NCBI GenBank assembly: GCA_964551735.1
Contig: CAZKEF010000079.1
Span: forward strand, 1-13,595
Reading direction: 5' to 3'
Length of the DNA stretch: 13,595 bases
From: DAOUAT01 sp964551735
GTDB lineage: Bacteria > Chloroflexota > Anaerolineae > CG2-30-64-16
The notes beneath the pieces are model-generated. The model saw only the letters and a list, made by a program, of their open reading frames with translations, did no database searches and was not told where the DNA came from. A program made the position numbers and the translations under genes. This document shows, piece by piece, positions 1 through 6,608 of the stretch; position 1 is the stretch's first letter; each line of letters begins with the position of its first letter.

Positions 1-300
1 TCGCATAGGCTTCATCACTCGCATGCAGACACATGGCTGCGCTCCTCCCGCTCTGATGGTGTCGGGCTCGGCCCGCGCCAGCCATTTTGCCATATTTCCG
101 CCGCGCCGCCCACTCCCAACTTCGGCAACGCAACACGACAACTCGCGGCGTAACTGCAACAAACAATCAGCCAACGGTATCACCCGATGGCGGGGGATAA
201 GTTCGCATCCCCTTGAGGGTTCGAAACCCCTTCTCGTCATGCATTGCTTGGCGAAACTAAATCGCCGGCAGCACCAGCCGGATACTGAGCACCAAGCCCT
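1..300. other. Non-coding stretch with small hairpins, no gene recognised
   Basis: An open frame crosses this stretch (23-478), but its translation has no recognisable family and a composition unlike a real protein, so I do not call it. What is visible is a run of short stem-loops: 170-191 (8 pairs with one A/A mismatch), 193-212 (GGGGAT/ATCCCC), 217-229 (GGGTT/AACCC), 250-266 (GGCGA/TCGCC) and 265-281 (CCGGC/GCCGG); the last two overlap by two bases and so are alternatives. The 217-229 hairpin contains GGGTTCGAAACCC, which looks like a tRNA T-arm, but I could not build the rest of a tRNA. The stretch may be remains of a structured RNA or decayed DNA next to the aldolase pseudogene. Confidence 0.4.
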
Positions 301-963
301 GTTGTTGATTGTGTCTCGTACCATCTGTGGATTGACCTGGAGCACTCGCCGATGGACGTGGCCCACGCAAAGGCCCACATCCAGGCCGCGGGCGGCCGCT
401 GCCCGTGCATCATCCGCGTGCCTGAGGCCAGCGAGGCGTGGATCAAAAAGGCGCTGGACACCGGCTGTGACGGGGTGATCATCCCCCAGATCCGCTCGGC
501 GGCCGAAGCGCGCGCAGCGGTGGCGTAGTGCCTGTACCCACCGGCCGGCCGACGCGGGGCCGGGCCGACGCGCGCTCACGGGTGGGGGCTGTCGTTCGGT
601 GATTACGTGGCGGCCGCCAATGAGTCGCTGGCGATCATCCTGCAGATCGAGCACAACGACGCAGTGAACGACATCGAGTCAATCCTCCAAGTCCCCGGCG
701 TGGCCGCCCTCTTCGTCGGCCCCTATGACCTCTCAGGCAGCCTGGGGATGCTGGGGCAGGTGGGCCACCCGCACGTGCAGCAAGCGGTTGATCGGGTGAT
801 CGCAGCGTGCCGCGCCGCTGGGATGGCATTAGGCCTCTACGTAGGGGACGCCGCGGGCGCGCGGGCTGCGGTCGACCGTGGCTTCACCATGATCGCGCTA
901 GGGAGTGATGCCGGTTTACTGTTAACGGCCGCGCAGGCCACCTTGAGGGAGGTGCGTGGATGA
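301..963 (+). pseudogene. HpcH/HpaI-family aldolase, degenerate
   Basis: One frame encodes most of a class II pyruvate aldolase of the HpcH/HpaI family (2-keto-3-deoxy sugar acid or 4-hydroxy-2-oxo-acid aldolase type). Visible motifs in order are WIDLEHSPMD (catalytic His region, from about 328), IIRVPEAS (substrate-binding Arg), GVIIPQIRSAAEA, YPPAGRRGAG, LQIEHNDA (metal-ligand Glu), FVGPYDLSGSLG (metal-ligand Asp) and a normal C-terminal region ending at TGA 961-963. The frame is broken by TAG at 526-528, just before the conserved YPPAG segment, and again by TGA at 286-288. No start codon or N-terminal third can be recognised. An internal ATG at 607 could start only a 118-residue C-terminal fragment without the catalytic His and Arg. 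Family membership is fairly certain; the exact substrate is not. TAG readthrough or a sequencing error are alternatives to true decay. Confidence 0.75.
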
Positions 964-1011
964 GCTGCGAAAAGGATGGAGCCAAGATGTTTTTTTGCCC
1001 ATTTTTCGAAA

Positions 1012-1040
1012 TTGACATCCCTACAAACCTGTGTTACAGT
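1012..1040 (+). promoter_or_regulatory. Sigma70-type promoter of the BCAA operon
   Basis: The -35 box TTGACA (1012-1017) is a perfect consensus. After exactly 17 bp comes TACAGT (1035-1040), matching 4 of 6 positions of TATAAT. The region just upstream (about 988-1010) is rich in T tracts and could act as an UP element. Transcription would start near 1047, giving a short 5' end before the leader peptide at 1070. It lies between the aldolase pseudogene and the leader, as expected for the operon promoter. Confidence 0.75.
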
Positions 1041-1069
1041 CCCCGCTATCTTGTGAGAAAGCACCCACA

Positions 1070-1156
1070 ATGACTCCCAACATCAGCCTGGCACTTATCG
1101 TGATTAGCAAGCTCCTTGTCATCAAGGAGCTATCGCTGTTTGGGAGGACCTGCTAG
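1070..1156 (+). CDS. BCAA operon leader peptide (attenuator control peptide)
   Basis: This 28-codon frame starts with ATG at 1070 and stops with TAG at 1154-1156, about 23 nt after the predicted transcription start. Twelve of 28 residues are branched-chain: Ile 5, 10, 12, 18; Leu 7, 9, 15, 16, 21, 23; Val 11, 17. They include two dense blocks, Leu-Ile-Val-Ile (residues 9-12) and Leu-Leu-Val-Ile (15-18). Leu codons CTT, CTC and CTA are used although the neighbouring genes strongly prefer CTG, which should sharpen sensitivity to charged tRNA. The ribosome-binding site is weak (GAGAAAG about 9 nt upstream). The peptide resembles IlvL/IvbL-type leader peptides in character, not in sequence. Its likely role is to stall the ribosome when Leu, Ile or Val tRNAs are uncharged, which controls the hairpins downstream. 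The codons of residues 14-21 also form a 9-bp hairpin (1110-1131). Confidence 0.8.
   Translation: MTPNISLALIVISKLLVIKELSLFGRTC
1110..1131 (+). promoter_or_regulatory. Leader hairpin overlapping the Leu-Leu-Val-Ile codons
   Basis: AGCTCCTTG (1110-1118) and CAAGGAGCT (1123-1131) form a perfect 9-bp stem with a TCAT loop. It covers the second branched-chain codon block of the leader peptide. By analogy with classic attenuators it may pause RNA polymerase to synchronise it with the first ribosome. The stem is seen directly; the pausing role is inference. Confidence 0.6.
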
Positions 1157-1203
1157 GCCGGAGTAGAGCCAGCGTAGACCCTGAAACCGTGAGAAGGGCC
1201 TCC
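1143..1203 (+). promoter_or_regulatory. Candidate antiterminator pairing
   Basis: GGAGGACCT (1143-1151), the last sense codons of the leader peptide, can pair with AGGGCCTCC (1195-1203), the left arm of the attenuator, with 8 of 9 pairs. It is a near copy of the terminator's own right arm, GGAGGCCCT (1210-1218), so the two pairings exclude each other. A ribosome stalled at residues 9-18 leaves 1143-1151 free and favours antitermination. A ribosome that reaches the stop codon at 1154 covers it and lets the terminator form. The geometry is seen in the sequence; the regulatory outcome is inferred. Confidence 0.6.
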
Positions 1204-1228
1204 CCACCAGGAGGCCCTTTCTTTATGC
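1193..1228 (+). terminator. Attenuator: rho-independent terminator 1
   Basis: AGGGCCTCC (1195-1203) and GGAGGCCCT (1210-1218) form a perfect 9-bp GC-rich stem, extendable by A1194-T1219 and a G-T pair. The loop is CCACCA, and TTTCTTTAT follows. It lies 38 nt after the leader-peptide stop and about 140 nt before ilvB, the classic position of an attenuator. Confidence 0.8.
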
Positions 1229-1290
1229 CTTGCCCCATGCGCTCCTGGGGCGGTAACCGACCAACGCCATCGCAGGCGTATCCAGGCAAT

Positions 1291-1340
1291 GACGCCCGCC
1301 ACAAGTGCGCAGTCCCGTGCATGTGGCGGGCGTTTCTGTT
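1291..1340 (+). terminator. Second terminator hairpin ahead of ilvB
   Basis: ACGCCCGCCACA (1292-1303) and TGTGGCGGGCGT (1322-1333) form a perfect 12-bp stem. The 18-nt loop can add three more pairs (TGC/GCA), and TTTCTGTTT follows. The stem is stronger than the first attenuator, but its U tract is less pure. It ends about 30 nt before ilvB, leaving the ribosome-binding site outside the stem. Only weak 5-bp alternative pairings are visible (GGCGG 1249-1253, GGCGT 1275-1279), so how RNA polymerase passes it is unclear. Confidence 0.65.
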
Positions 1341-1366
1341 TACAGCACTCATTTTGGAGGCTATCA

Positions 1367-3076
1367 ATGCAACGAACTGGCGCCCAAATCATCTGGGAGA
1401 GCTTGTTGTGCGAGGGGGTCGAGGTCGTATTCGGCTACCCCGGCGGTGCGATCATGCCCGCCTACGACGCACTGCTGGACTATCCATCGATCCACCATGT
1501 GCTGATGCGGCATGAAGAGAATGCGGCGTTCGCGGCCGGGGGTTATGCCCGAGCCAGCGGCAAGGTGGGCGTGTGCATGGCGACCTCCGGGCCGGGCGCC
1601 ACCAACCTTGTGACCGGCCTGGCGGATGCGATGCTGGACTCGGTCCCCATCGTGGCCATCACTGGGCAGGTGGCATCCGCCCTGGTCGGATCGGACGCGT
1701 TCCAGGAGACCGACGTGACCGGGGTAACGCTGCCGGTGACGAAGCACAATTACCTGGTGAAGGATGTGCGAGAGCTGCCCCAGGTGATGAAGGAAGCGTT
1801 TTACATCGCCCGCAGCGGCCGCCCTGGCCCGGTGCTGGTGGACATCTGCAAAGACGTCCAGTTCGCCGCGGCCGACTTCGATTACGACGCCATCACCGTG
1901 CGCCTCCCCGGTTACCGCCCCCGCTCGCGCGGCACTGATCGACAGATCGAGCAGGCCGCGACGTATATCAACAATGCGCAACGCCCCATCATCCTGGCAG
2001 GCCACGGCGTCATCCTCAGCGGCGCCCACAACGAGCTGCGCGAGTTTGCGGAACGGGGCAACATTCCCATCTCCACCACCCTGCTGGGCATCGGCAGCAT
2101 TCCCGAATCACACCCGCTGAACCTGCGCATGATGGGCATGCATGGCGAGGCGTGGGTCAACCAGGCGATCCAAAACGCAGATCTGCTGATCGCCCTGGGC
2201 ATGCGCTTCGACGACCGCGTCACCGGCAACCTGGCCTCCTACGCCAAGCACGCACACGTGATCCATGTGGACATTGACCCGGCCGAGATCAACAAAAACG
2301 TGCTGGTTGACGTGGGTATCGTAGGCGATGTAAAACACGTGCTGGTGCAGCTCATGCCGTTAATTGAGTACCGGGCCCGAGAAGCCTGGTTTGCGCCGAT
2401 CGCAGAGTGGCAGAACGAAGCCCGGACGCGTGATATCTTGGGTCAGGAGGACGACACGCTGCACGTGCCGTTCGTGCTGAGTGAGATCCAACGCCAGGTG
2501 GGCAGCGAGAACGTGACCGTCATCACCGACGTGGGCCAGCATCAAATGTGGACTGCCCAATACTTCCGCACCGAGCGCAAGAACGGCCTGCTGACCTCCG
2601 GCGGGCTGGGCGCGATGGGATTCGGCGTCCCCACGGCCATCGGCGCCAGCTTCGCCCGGCCGGACGACGAGATCTGGGTCGTCGTGGGTGATGGCGGCTT
2701 CCAGATGAGCATCCCTGAGCTGGCGACGATCATGCAGGAGCAGCGCCGCGTCAAGATCGCGGTGATGCGCAACGGCTTCCTGGGCATGGTGCGCCAATGG
2801 CAGGAGCTGATCCACAACCATCGCTACTCTGAGGTAGACATCACCAGCCCGGACCTGCTGAAGCTGGCCGGCGCCTACGGCATCATGGGCATGCGCGCGC
2901 AGAGCAAAGCCGAGGTGGGCGAAGTGATCGCGGAGGCGCGCTCGCACAGCGGACCCGTGCTGCTGGACTTCGTGGTGGAGCAAGAAGTGAACGTCTACCC
3001 GATGGTCGCGCCCGGCAAGGCGCTGAACGACATGCTGCGGCGTCCCGTGAACGAACGGATCGCAAGCGGGTTGTGA
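1367..3076 (+). CDS. ilvB: Acetohydroxyacid synthase, catalytic (large) subunit
   Basis: This thiamine-diphosphate enzyme joins two pyruvates to acetolactate (valine, leucine) or pyruvate with 2-oxobutyrate to acetohydroxybutyrate (isoleucine), the first common step of BCAA synthesis. I choose ATG 1367 (569 aa) because GGAGG at 1356-1360 lies just upstream and the protein then begins MQRTGAQIIWESL as in the family. An earlier in-frame start at 1289 would run through the terminator stem. Visible parts are the N-terminal PYR domain with FGYPGG and RHEENAAFAAGGYARA (catalytic Glu about residue 50), the central domain with the GMHG segment, and the C-terminal PP domain with GDGGFQM followed 27 residues after the Asp by the Mg-ligand Asn, then GMVRQWQE. 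The residue before that Asn is Arg where most homologues have Asn. Length is normal. ilvN follows after 15 nt. Confidence 0.97.
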   Translation: MQRTGAQIIWESLLCEGVEVVFGYPGGAIMPAYDALLDYPSIHHVLMRHEENAAFAAGGYARASGKVGVCMATSGPGATNLVTGLADAMLDSVPIVAITGQVASALVGSDAFQETDVTGVTLPVTKHNYLVKDVRELPQVMKEAFYIARSGRPGPVLVDICKDVQFAAADFDYDAITVRLPGYRPRSRGTDRQIEQAATYINNAQRPIILAGHGVILSGAHNELREFAERGNIPISTTLLGIGSIPESHPLNLRMMGMHGEAWVNQAIQNADLLIALGMRFDDRVTGNLASYAKHAHVIHVDIDPAEINKNVLVDVGIVGDVKHVLVQLMPLIEYRAREAWFAPIAEWQNEARTRDILGQEDDTLHVPFVLSEIQRQVGSENVTVITDVGQHQMWTAQYFRTERKNGLLTSGGLGAMGFGVPTAIGASFARPDDEIWVVVGDGGFQMSIPELATIMQEQRRVKIAVMRNGFLGMVRQWQELIHNHRYSEVDITSPDLLKLAGAYGIMGMRAQSKAEVGEVIAEARSHSGPVLLDFVVEQEVNVYPMVAPGKALNDMLRRPVNERIASGL

Positions 3077-3091
3077 GAAAGGAAAGCAACC

Positions 3092-3679
3092 ATGACTCTC
3101 GTAGACCGCTCCAACGGCAACGGTAAGAAATCAACCCATGTGTTGATGGCACTGGTGGAAAATAAGCCAGGCGTACTGACCCGCGTCGCCAGCCTGTTTC
3201 GCCGCCGTGGGTTCAACATCGAAAGCCTCACCGTGGGGCACACGGAAAACCCCGACATCTCCCGCATGACCATCGTAGTGGACGCCAACAAAACGAGCGC
3301 GGCCATGGTCGCCAACAACCTGTTCAAGCTCGTCAATGTGATTGACGTGCAGGACGTGACCCACGAGCCGTCAGTCACACGCGACCTGGCGCTGATCAAG
3401 GTGAAGGCCAACCCGCAGACGCTGTTCGAACTCAACCAGATGGTGGACATCTACAAGGCGAAGGTGGTGGACATCTGCGCCGACTCGGTGATCGTCGAGG
3501 TCACCGGCCCGGAGGCCAAGATTGACTCCATCGTGGGGATGCTGGCGCCCTACGGCATCCTGGAGATGGTCCGCACCGGCCTGGTGGCCATGGTGCGCGG
3601 GTCCGGCTATTTCACGGGCCTGCCGCCGGCCGAGGGGAATGAGGCAAGCGACAGGGCGGCAGTTTACGCACAGCAGTGA
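3092..3679 (+). CDS. ilvN: Acetohydroxyacid synthase, regulatory (small) subunit
   Basis: This subunit binds the IlvB catalytic subunit, raises its activity and carries valine feedback inhibition. At 195 aa it is somewhat longer than the usual 160-175; the surplus is about 10 residues before the ACT domain and a polar tail after RGSGYFTGL. The N-terminal ACT domain (about residues 17-90) shows the ligand-binding pattern ENKPGVLTRVASLFRRRGFNI followed by LTVGHTE. The C-terminal domain contains RDLALIKV and the DSVIVEVTG / LAPYGILEMVRTG segments. AAGGA at 3079-3083 precedes ATG 3092 by 8 nt, and the gap to ilvB is 15 nt, so the two subunits are made from one message. The name ilvH is used for the same family in other genomes. 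Confidence 0.95.
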   Translation: MTLVDRSNGNGKKSTHVLMALVENKPGVLTRVASLFRRRGFNIESLTVGHTENPDISRMTIVVDANKTSAAMVANNLFKLVNVIDVQDVTHEPSVTRDLALIKVKANPQTLFELNQMVDIYKAKVVDICADSVIVEVTGPEAKIDSIVGMLAPYGILEMVRTGLVAMVRGSGYFTGLPPAEGNEASDRAAVYAQQ

Positions 3680-3683
3680 ACAT

Positions 3684-3748
3684 TCCGGAATCGAGGCTTC
3701 AGCCGGTTTCGCCCGGTGGGGCAGTGACCGAATAAAGCCTCCGATCCA
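3684..3748. repeat. Palindromic intergenic repeat, copy 1
   Basis: This copy begins TCCGGAATCGAGGCTTCAGC and ends AAAGCCTCCGATCC, so its ends are complementary and can form a hairpin with the middle as loop. The first 38 nt are identical to copy 2, which starts 93 nt later; the right arm has diverged (GACCGAATAAAGCC). It starts 5 nt after the ilvN stop codon. Confidence 0.8.
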
Positions 3749-3776
3749 GACAATGGACAAAACCTAAACTTGACAA

Positions 3777-3841
3777 TCCGGAATCGAGGCTTCAGCCGGT
3801 TTCGCCCGGTGGGGAGGAGACCGGCTAAAGCCTCCAATCCA
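3777..3841. repeat. Palindromic intergenic repeat, copy 2
   Basis: The left arm at 3780-3800 (GGAATCGAGGCTTCAGCCGG...) pairs with the right arm at 3820-3840 (ACCGGCTAAAGCCTCCAATC...) at 18 of 21 positions, around a 19-nt loop. The downstream flank AATAATCTGACC resembles the flank of copy 3 (AATCATCTGACC), so the element may extend to about 3856. With copy 1 it forms a tandem pair that makes up most of the unusually long ilvN-ilvC spacer (193 nt). Confidence 0.8.
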
Positions 3842-3872
3842 GCAAATAATCTGACCAGGAGCTCATCTCATC

Positions 3873-4895
3873 ATGGCAAACATCTACTACGATCAAGACG
3901 CCGACCCCAACCGGCTGGCGGGCAAGACCGTCGCCATCATCGGCTTCGGCAGCCAGGGGCACGCGCATGCGCTGAACCTGCACGATTCGGGCGTGAACGT
4001 CGTCGTGGGGCTGTATCCCGGCAGCAAGTCGTGGGCCAAGGCCGAGGCCGCGGGCCTGAGGGTCATGCCGGTGGCTGACGCGGCACGCGCAGCCGACACG
4101 GCGATGATCCTCACCCCCGACGTGGGCCAGGCGCAGCTTTACCGCGAGCACATCGCAACGGCTATGACCGCGGGCAAAACGTTGATGTTCGCGCACGGCT
4201 TCAGCATCCGCTTCGGCCAGGTGATCCCGCCGGCCAACGTGGACGTGAGCATGATCGCGCCCAAAGGGCCGGGTCACCGCGTGCGCGAGACCTACCTAGC
4301 CGGCCAGGGTGTGCCTGCGCTGCTGGCTGTGTACCAGGATCCCAGCGGCAACGCCAAAGCGAACGCGCTGGCCTATGCACGCGCGCTGGGCGCGGGCCGG
4401 GCGGGCATCCTGGAGACCACTTTCGCCGAGGAGACCGAGACCGACCTGTTCGGCGAACAGGCCGTGCTGTGCGGCGGCGTCAGCGCGCTGGTGGAAAACG
4501 GCTTCAACACCCTGGTCGAGGCCGGCTACCAGCCCGAGATCGCCTACTTCGAGTGCCTGCACGAGTTAAAACTGATCGTGGACCTGATGTACCAGGGCGG
4601 CCTGAGCTACATGCGCTACAGCGTCAGCGACACGGCCGAGCACGGCGACTACACCGCCGGTCCCAAGATCATCACCGACCAGACCCGCGCGGCCATGCGC
4701 CAGATCCTGGCCGACATCCGTAGCGGCGCCTACGCCGAGGAGTGGATCGAGGAAAACCAGACCGGCCGGCCCAACTTCAACCGCTGGCGGCAAGAGGGAA
4801 CGACCTCACAGGTCGAGCAAGTGGGCCGTGAGCTGCGCCGCATGATGCCGTGGCTGAATCCGCGAGAGGTTAAGCCGGGACAGGGTGGGGCGTGA
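3873..4895 (+). CDS. ilvC: Ketol-acid reductoisomerase, class I
   Basis: The enzyme isomerises and reduces acetolactate or acetohydroxybutyrate to the dihydroxy acids used by IlvD, with NAD(P)H and Mg2+. At 340 aa it is a short (class I) form. The Rossmann motif GFGSQGHAHA covers residues 24-33. The cofactor loop is GLYPGSKSW (46-54), with both Ser 51 and Ser 53 that normally contact the NADPH 2'-phosphate, but Tyr 48 where GLR is usual. APKGPGHRVR, the metal-binding ETDLFGEQAVLCGG and the C-terminal knotted helical domain with FECLHELKLIVDLMY and YSVSDTAEHGDY are all present. The start at 3873 gives the family N terminus. AGGAG (3857-3861) lies a rather long 11 nt upstream. The gene is separated from ilvN by two repeat copies. 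Confidence 0.97.
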   Translation: MANIYYDQDADPNRLAGKTVAIIGFGSQGHAHALNLHDSGVNVVVGLYPGSKSWAKAEAAGLRVMPVADAARAADTAMILTPDVGQAQLYREHIATAMTAGKTLMFAHGFSIRFGQVIPPANVDVSMIAPKGPGHRVRETYLAGQGVPALLAVYQDPSGNAKANALAYARALGAGRAGILETTFAEETETDLFGEQAVLCGGVSALVENGFNTLVEAGYQPEIAYFECLHELKLIVDLMYQGGLSYMRYSVSDTAEHGDYTAGPKIITDQTRAAMRQILADIRSGAYAEEWIEENQTGRPNFNRWRQEGTTSQVEQVGRELRRMMPWLNPREVKPGQGGA

Positions 4896-4898
4896 ATC

Positions 4899-4989
4899 AT
4901 TGCGGATTGTGGACTGCGAATTGCGGATTACGGTGGTAGATGCGCCTTGCCGGAAATCCGCAATTCTAAATCACCAATCCGCAATTCTC
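4899..4989. repeat. Mirrored 7-nt repeat array, ilvC-leuA junction
   Basis: The left array has four contiguous 7-nt units (4902-4929; GCGGATT, GTGGACT, GCGAATT, GCGGATT). The right array has five units (4955-4989) of the type AATCCGC, AATTCTA, AATCACC, which are complements of the left type. Two nested perfect stems result: 4899-4909 with 4975-4985 (11 bp) and 4918-4929 with 4955-4966 (12 bp), with symmetric 8-nt internal loops and a 25-nt apical loop. The array starts 3 nt after the ilvC stop codon and ends 3 nt before the GGAG of leuA. It resembles the short tandem heptamer repeats known from cyanobacteria, but with complementary halves. Confidence 0.8.
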
Positions 4990-5001
4990 TACGGAGTCAC
5001 C

Positions 5002-6606
5002 ATGAACGAGACTAAAACTGACATCGTCCGCATCTTCGACACCACGCTGCGCGATGGCGAGCAGTCGCCGGGTGCGACGCTGAATATGGATGAGAAGCTG
5101 GAGATTGCGCGGCAGTTGGCGCGGCTGGGGGTGGACGTCATCGAGGCGGGCTTTCCCATCGCGTCGCCGGGTGACTTCGAGGCCGTGCGCCGGGTGGCGA
5201 CCGAGGTCGGCGGGGAGGAAGGCGCACCGATCATCGCCGGCCTGGCGCGCGCCAACCGGGCCGACATTGACCGGGCCTGGGATGCGGTGAAGCCTGCCCG
5301 CCGGCCGCGCATCCACACCTTCCTGGCTACGTCCGACATCCACCTGCAGCACAAGCTCAAGATCAGTCGGGAGGAGTGCGTCAAGCGGGTGGGCGAGATG
5401 GTGGCCTACGCCCGGAGCCTATGCGCCGACATCGAATTCTCGCCCGAGGACGCGGGCCGCTCCGACCCGGAGTTCCTGTACCAGGTGCTGGCAGTGGCGA
5501 TCAGAGCCGGCGCGACCACGCTGAACATCCCGGACACGGTGGGTTACACCACCCCGGCCGAGTTCGGCGCGCTGATCGCGGGCATTCGGGAGCACGTGCC
5601 AGGCGCGCAAGGCGTCATCATCTCCGCGCACTGCCACGACGACCTGGGCTTAGCCACCGCCAACACGCTGGCCGCGATCCAGAACGGCGCACGGCAGGCT
5701 GAGGTGACCATCAACGGCATCGGCGAGCGGGCCGGCAACACCTCGTTGGAGGAGATCGTGATGGCGCTCCACACCCGGCCGGCGGTCTACGGCGTGGGCA
5801 CCCGCATTGACACCACCCAGATCATGCGCACCAGCCGGCTGGTCAGCGCGTACACCGGCATGGTGGTGCAGCCCAACAAGGCCATCGTCGGCGCGAACGC
5901 GTTCGCACACGAGGCGGGCATCCACCAGGATGGGATGCTCAAGAACCCGCTCACCTACGAGATCATGCGCCCCGACACCGTGGGCATCAACGAAAGCCGG
6001 CTGGTGTTGGGCAAGCACAGTGGCCGCCACGCGTTTCAAACCAAAGTGCTGGAGCTGGGCTACGACCTGACTGGGGAGCAGCTCAACCGGGTGTTCGAGC
6101 GGTTTAAGGACTTGTGTGACAAGAAGAAGGTGGTGAGCGATCCCGATATCGAGGCCATCATCAACGACGAGGTGTACCAGCCGCAGGAGTTGTGGCGGCT
6201 GCAGCACATCCAGGTCTCGTGCGGCAGCGGCCTGCGCCCCACGGCTACCGTGCGCCTGCGCGGCCCCGACGGCATGGCGCGCGAGGATGCAGCCATCGGC
6301 ACCGGCCCGGTGGACGCGGTCTACAAGGCCATCAACCGCATCGTCCAGGTGCCCAATGTGCTCACCGAGTTCAGCATCAAGGCGGTGACCGAAGGCATTG
6401 ATGCGGTGGGCGAAGTGACCATCCGCCTGGAGCCGACCGGCCGCGGCAACGGCAACGGCGAGTACACGCTGACGCAGGCCGGCCCGCGCTCCCGCACTTA
6501 CAGCGGCCACGGCGCAGACACCGACATCATCGTCGCCAGCGCGAAGGCGTATACCAGCGCCCTAAACAAACTGCTTACGGTGATGAAGGCGGGGGAGAGC
6601 AGGTGA
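5002..6606 (+). CDS. leuA: 2-Isopropylmalate synthase
   Basis: The enzyme condenses acetyl-CoA with 2-oxoisovalerate to 2-isopropylmalate, the committed step to leucine, and is normally feedback-inhibited by leucine. I choose ATG 5002 (534 aa) because GGAG lies at 4993-4996 and FDTTLRDGEQSPG then falls at residues 12-24; an open frame reaching back to 4885 runs through the repeat array and the ilvC end. The TIM barrel carries Arg17-Asp18 (catalytic Arg and metal Asp), EAGFP, HTFLATSDIH, EFSPEDAGR, NIPDTVGY, the metal-binding HCHDD and NGIGERAGN, followed by GIHQDGMLK and LGKHSGRHAF of the subdomain. The C-terminal third (about 390-534) is the regulatory domain with GTGPVDAVYKAIN, so leucine inhibition is expected. 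It is closer to LeuA than to CimA, which is encoded separately downstream. Confidence 0.96.
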   Translation: MNETKTDIVRIFDTTLRDGEQSPGATLNMDEKLEIARQLARLGVDVIEAGFPIASPGDFEAVRRVATEVGGEEGAPIIAGLARANRADIDRAWDAVKPARRPRIHTFLATSDIHLQHKLKISREECVKRVGEMVAYARSLCADIEFSPEDAGRSDPEFLYQVLAVAIRAGATTLNIPDTVGYTTPAEFGALIAGIREHVPGAQGVIISAHCHDDLGLATANTLAAIQNGARQAEVTINGIGERAGNTSLEEIVMALHTRPAVYGVGTRIDTTQIMRTSRLVSAYTGMVVQPNKAIVGANAFAHEAGIHQDGMLKNPLTYEIMRPDTVGINESRLVLGKHSGRHAFQTKVLELGYDLTGEQLNRVFERFKDLCDKKKVVSDPDIEAIINDEVYQPQELWRLQHIQVSCGSGLRPTATVRLRGPDGMAREDAAIGTGPVDAVYKAINRIVQVPNVLTEFSIKAVTEGIDAVGEVTIRLEPTGRGNGNGEYTLTQAGPRSRTYSGHGADTDIIVASAKAYTSALNKLLTVMKAGESR

Positions 6607-6608
6607 GG

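Noticed and set aside
193..239. tRNA gene
   Set aside because: Only the T-arm-like and variable-arm-like hairpins fit; acceptor 5' strand, D-arm and anticodon arm are absent and no CCA follows.
23..478. Open frame of 151 codons at the left end
   Set aside because: The translation has no family features and overlaps the aldolase remnant in another frame; long frames arise by chance at this GC content.
1289..1366. Upstream start for ilvB (26 extra residues)
   Set aside because: It would translate the second terminator stem and has no Shine-Dalgarno; GGAGG at 1356-1360 and the family N terminus support ATG 1367.
1040..1366. T-box riboswitch controlling the ilv operon
   Set aside because: No T-box motif (AGGGTGG followed by ACCGCG) or specifier-loop architecture was found; the branched-chain-rich peptide explains the leader better.
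3770..3775. TTGACA between the two repeats as an internal promoter
   Set aside because: No -10-like sequence occurs at 16-18 bp spacing, and it lies in the copy 1/copy 2 junction of the repeat.
4885..5001. Longer leuA starting inside ilvC
   Set aside because: The 39 extra residues come from the heptamer array and lack similarity to LeuA; GGAG before ATG 5002 fits. The same reasoning excludes starts at 6603 (leuC), 9066 (cimA) and 10763 (leuB).
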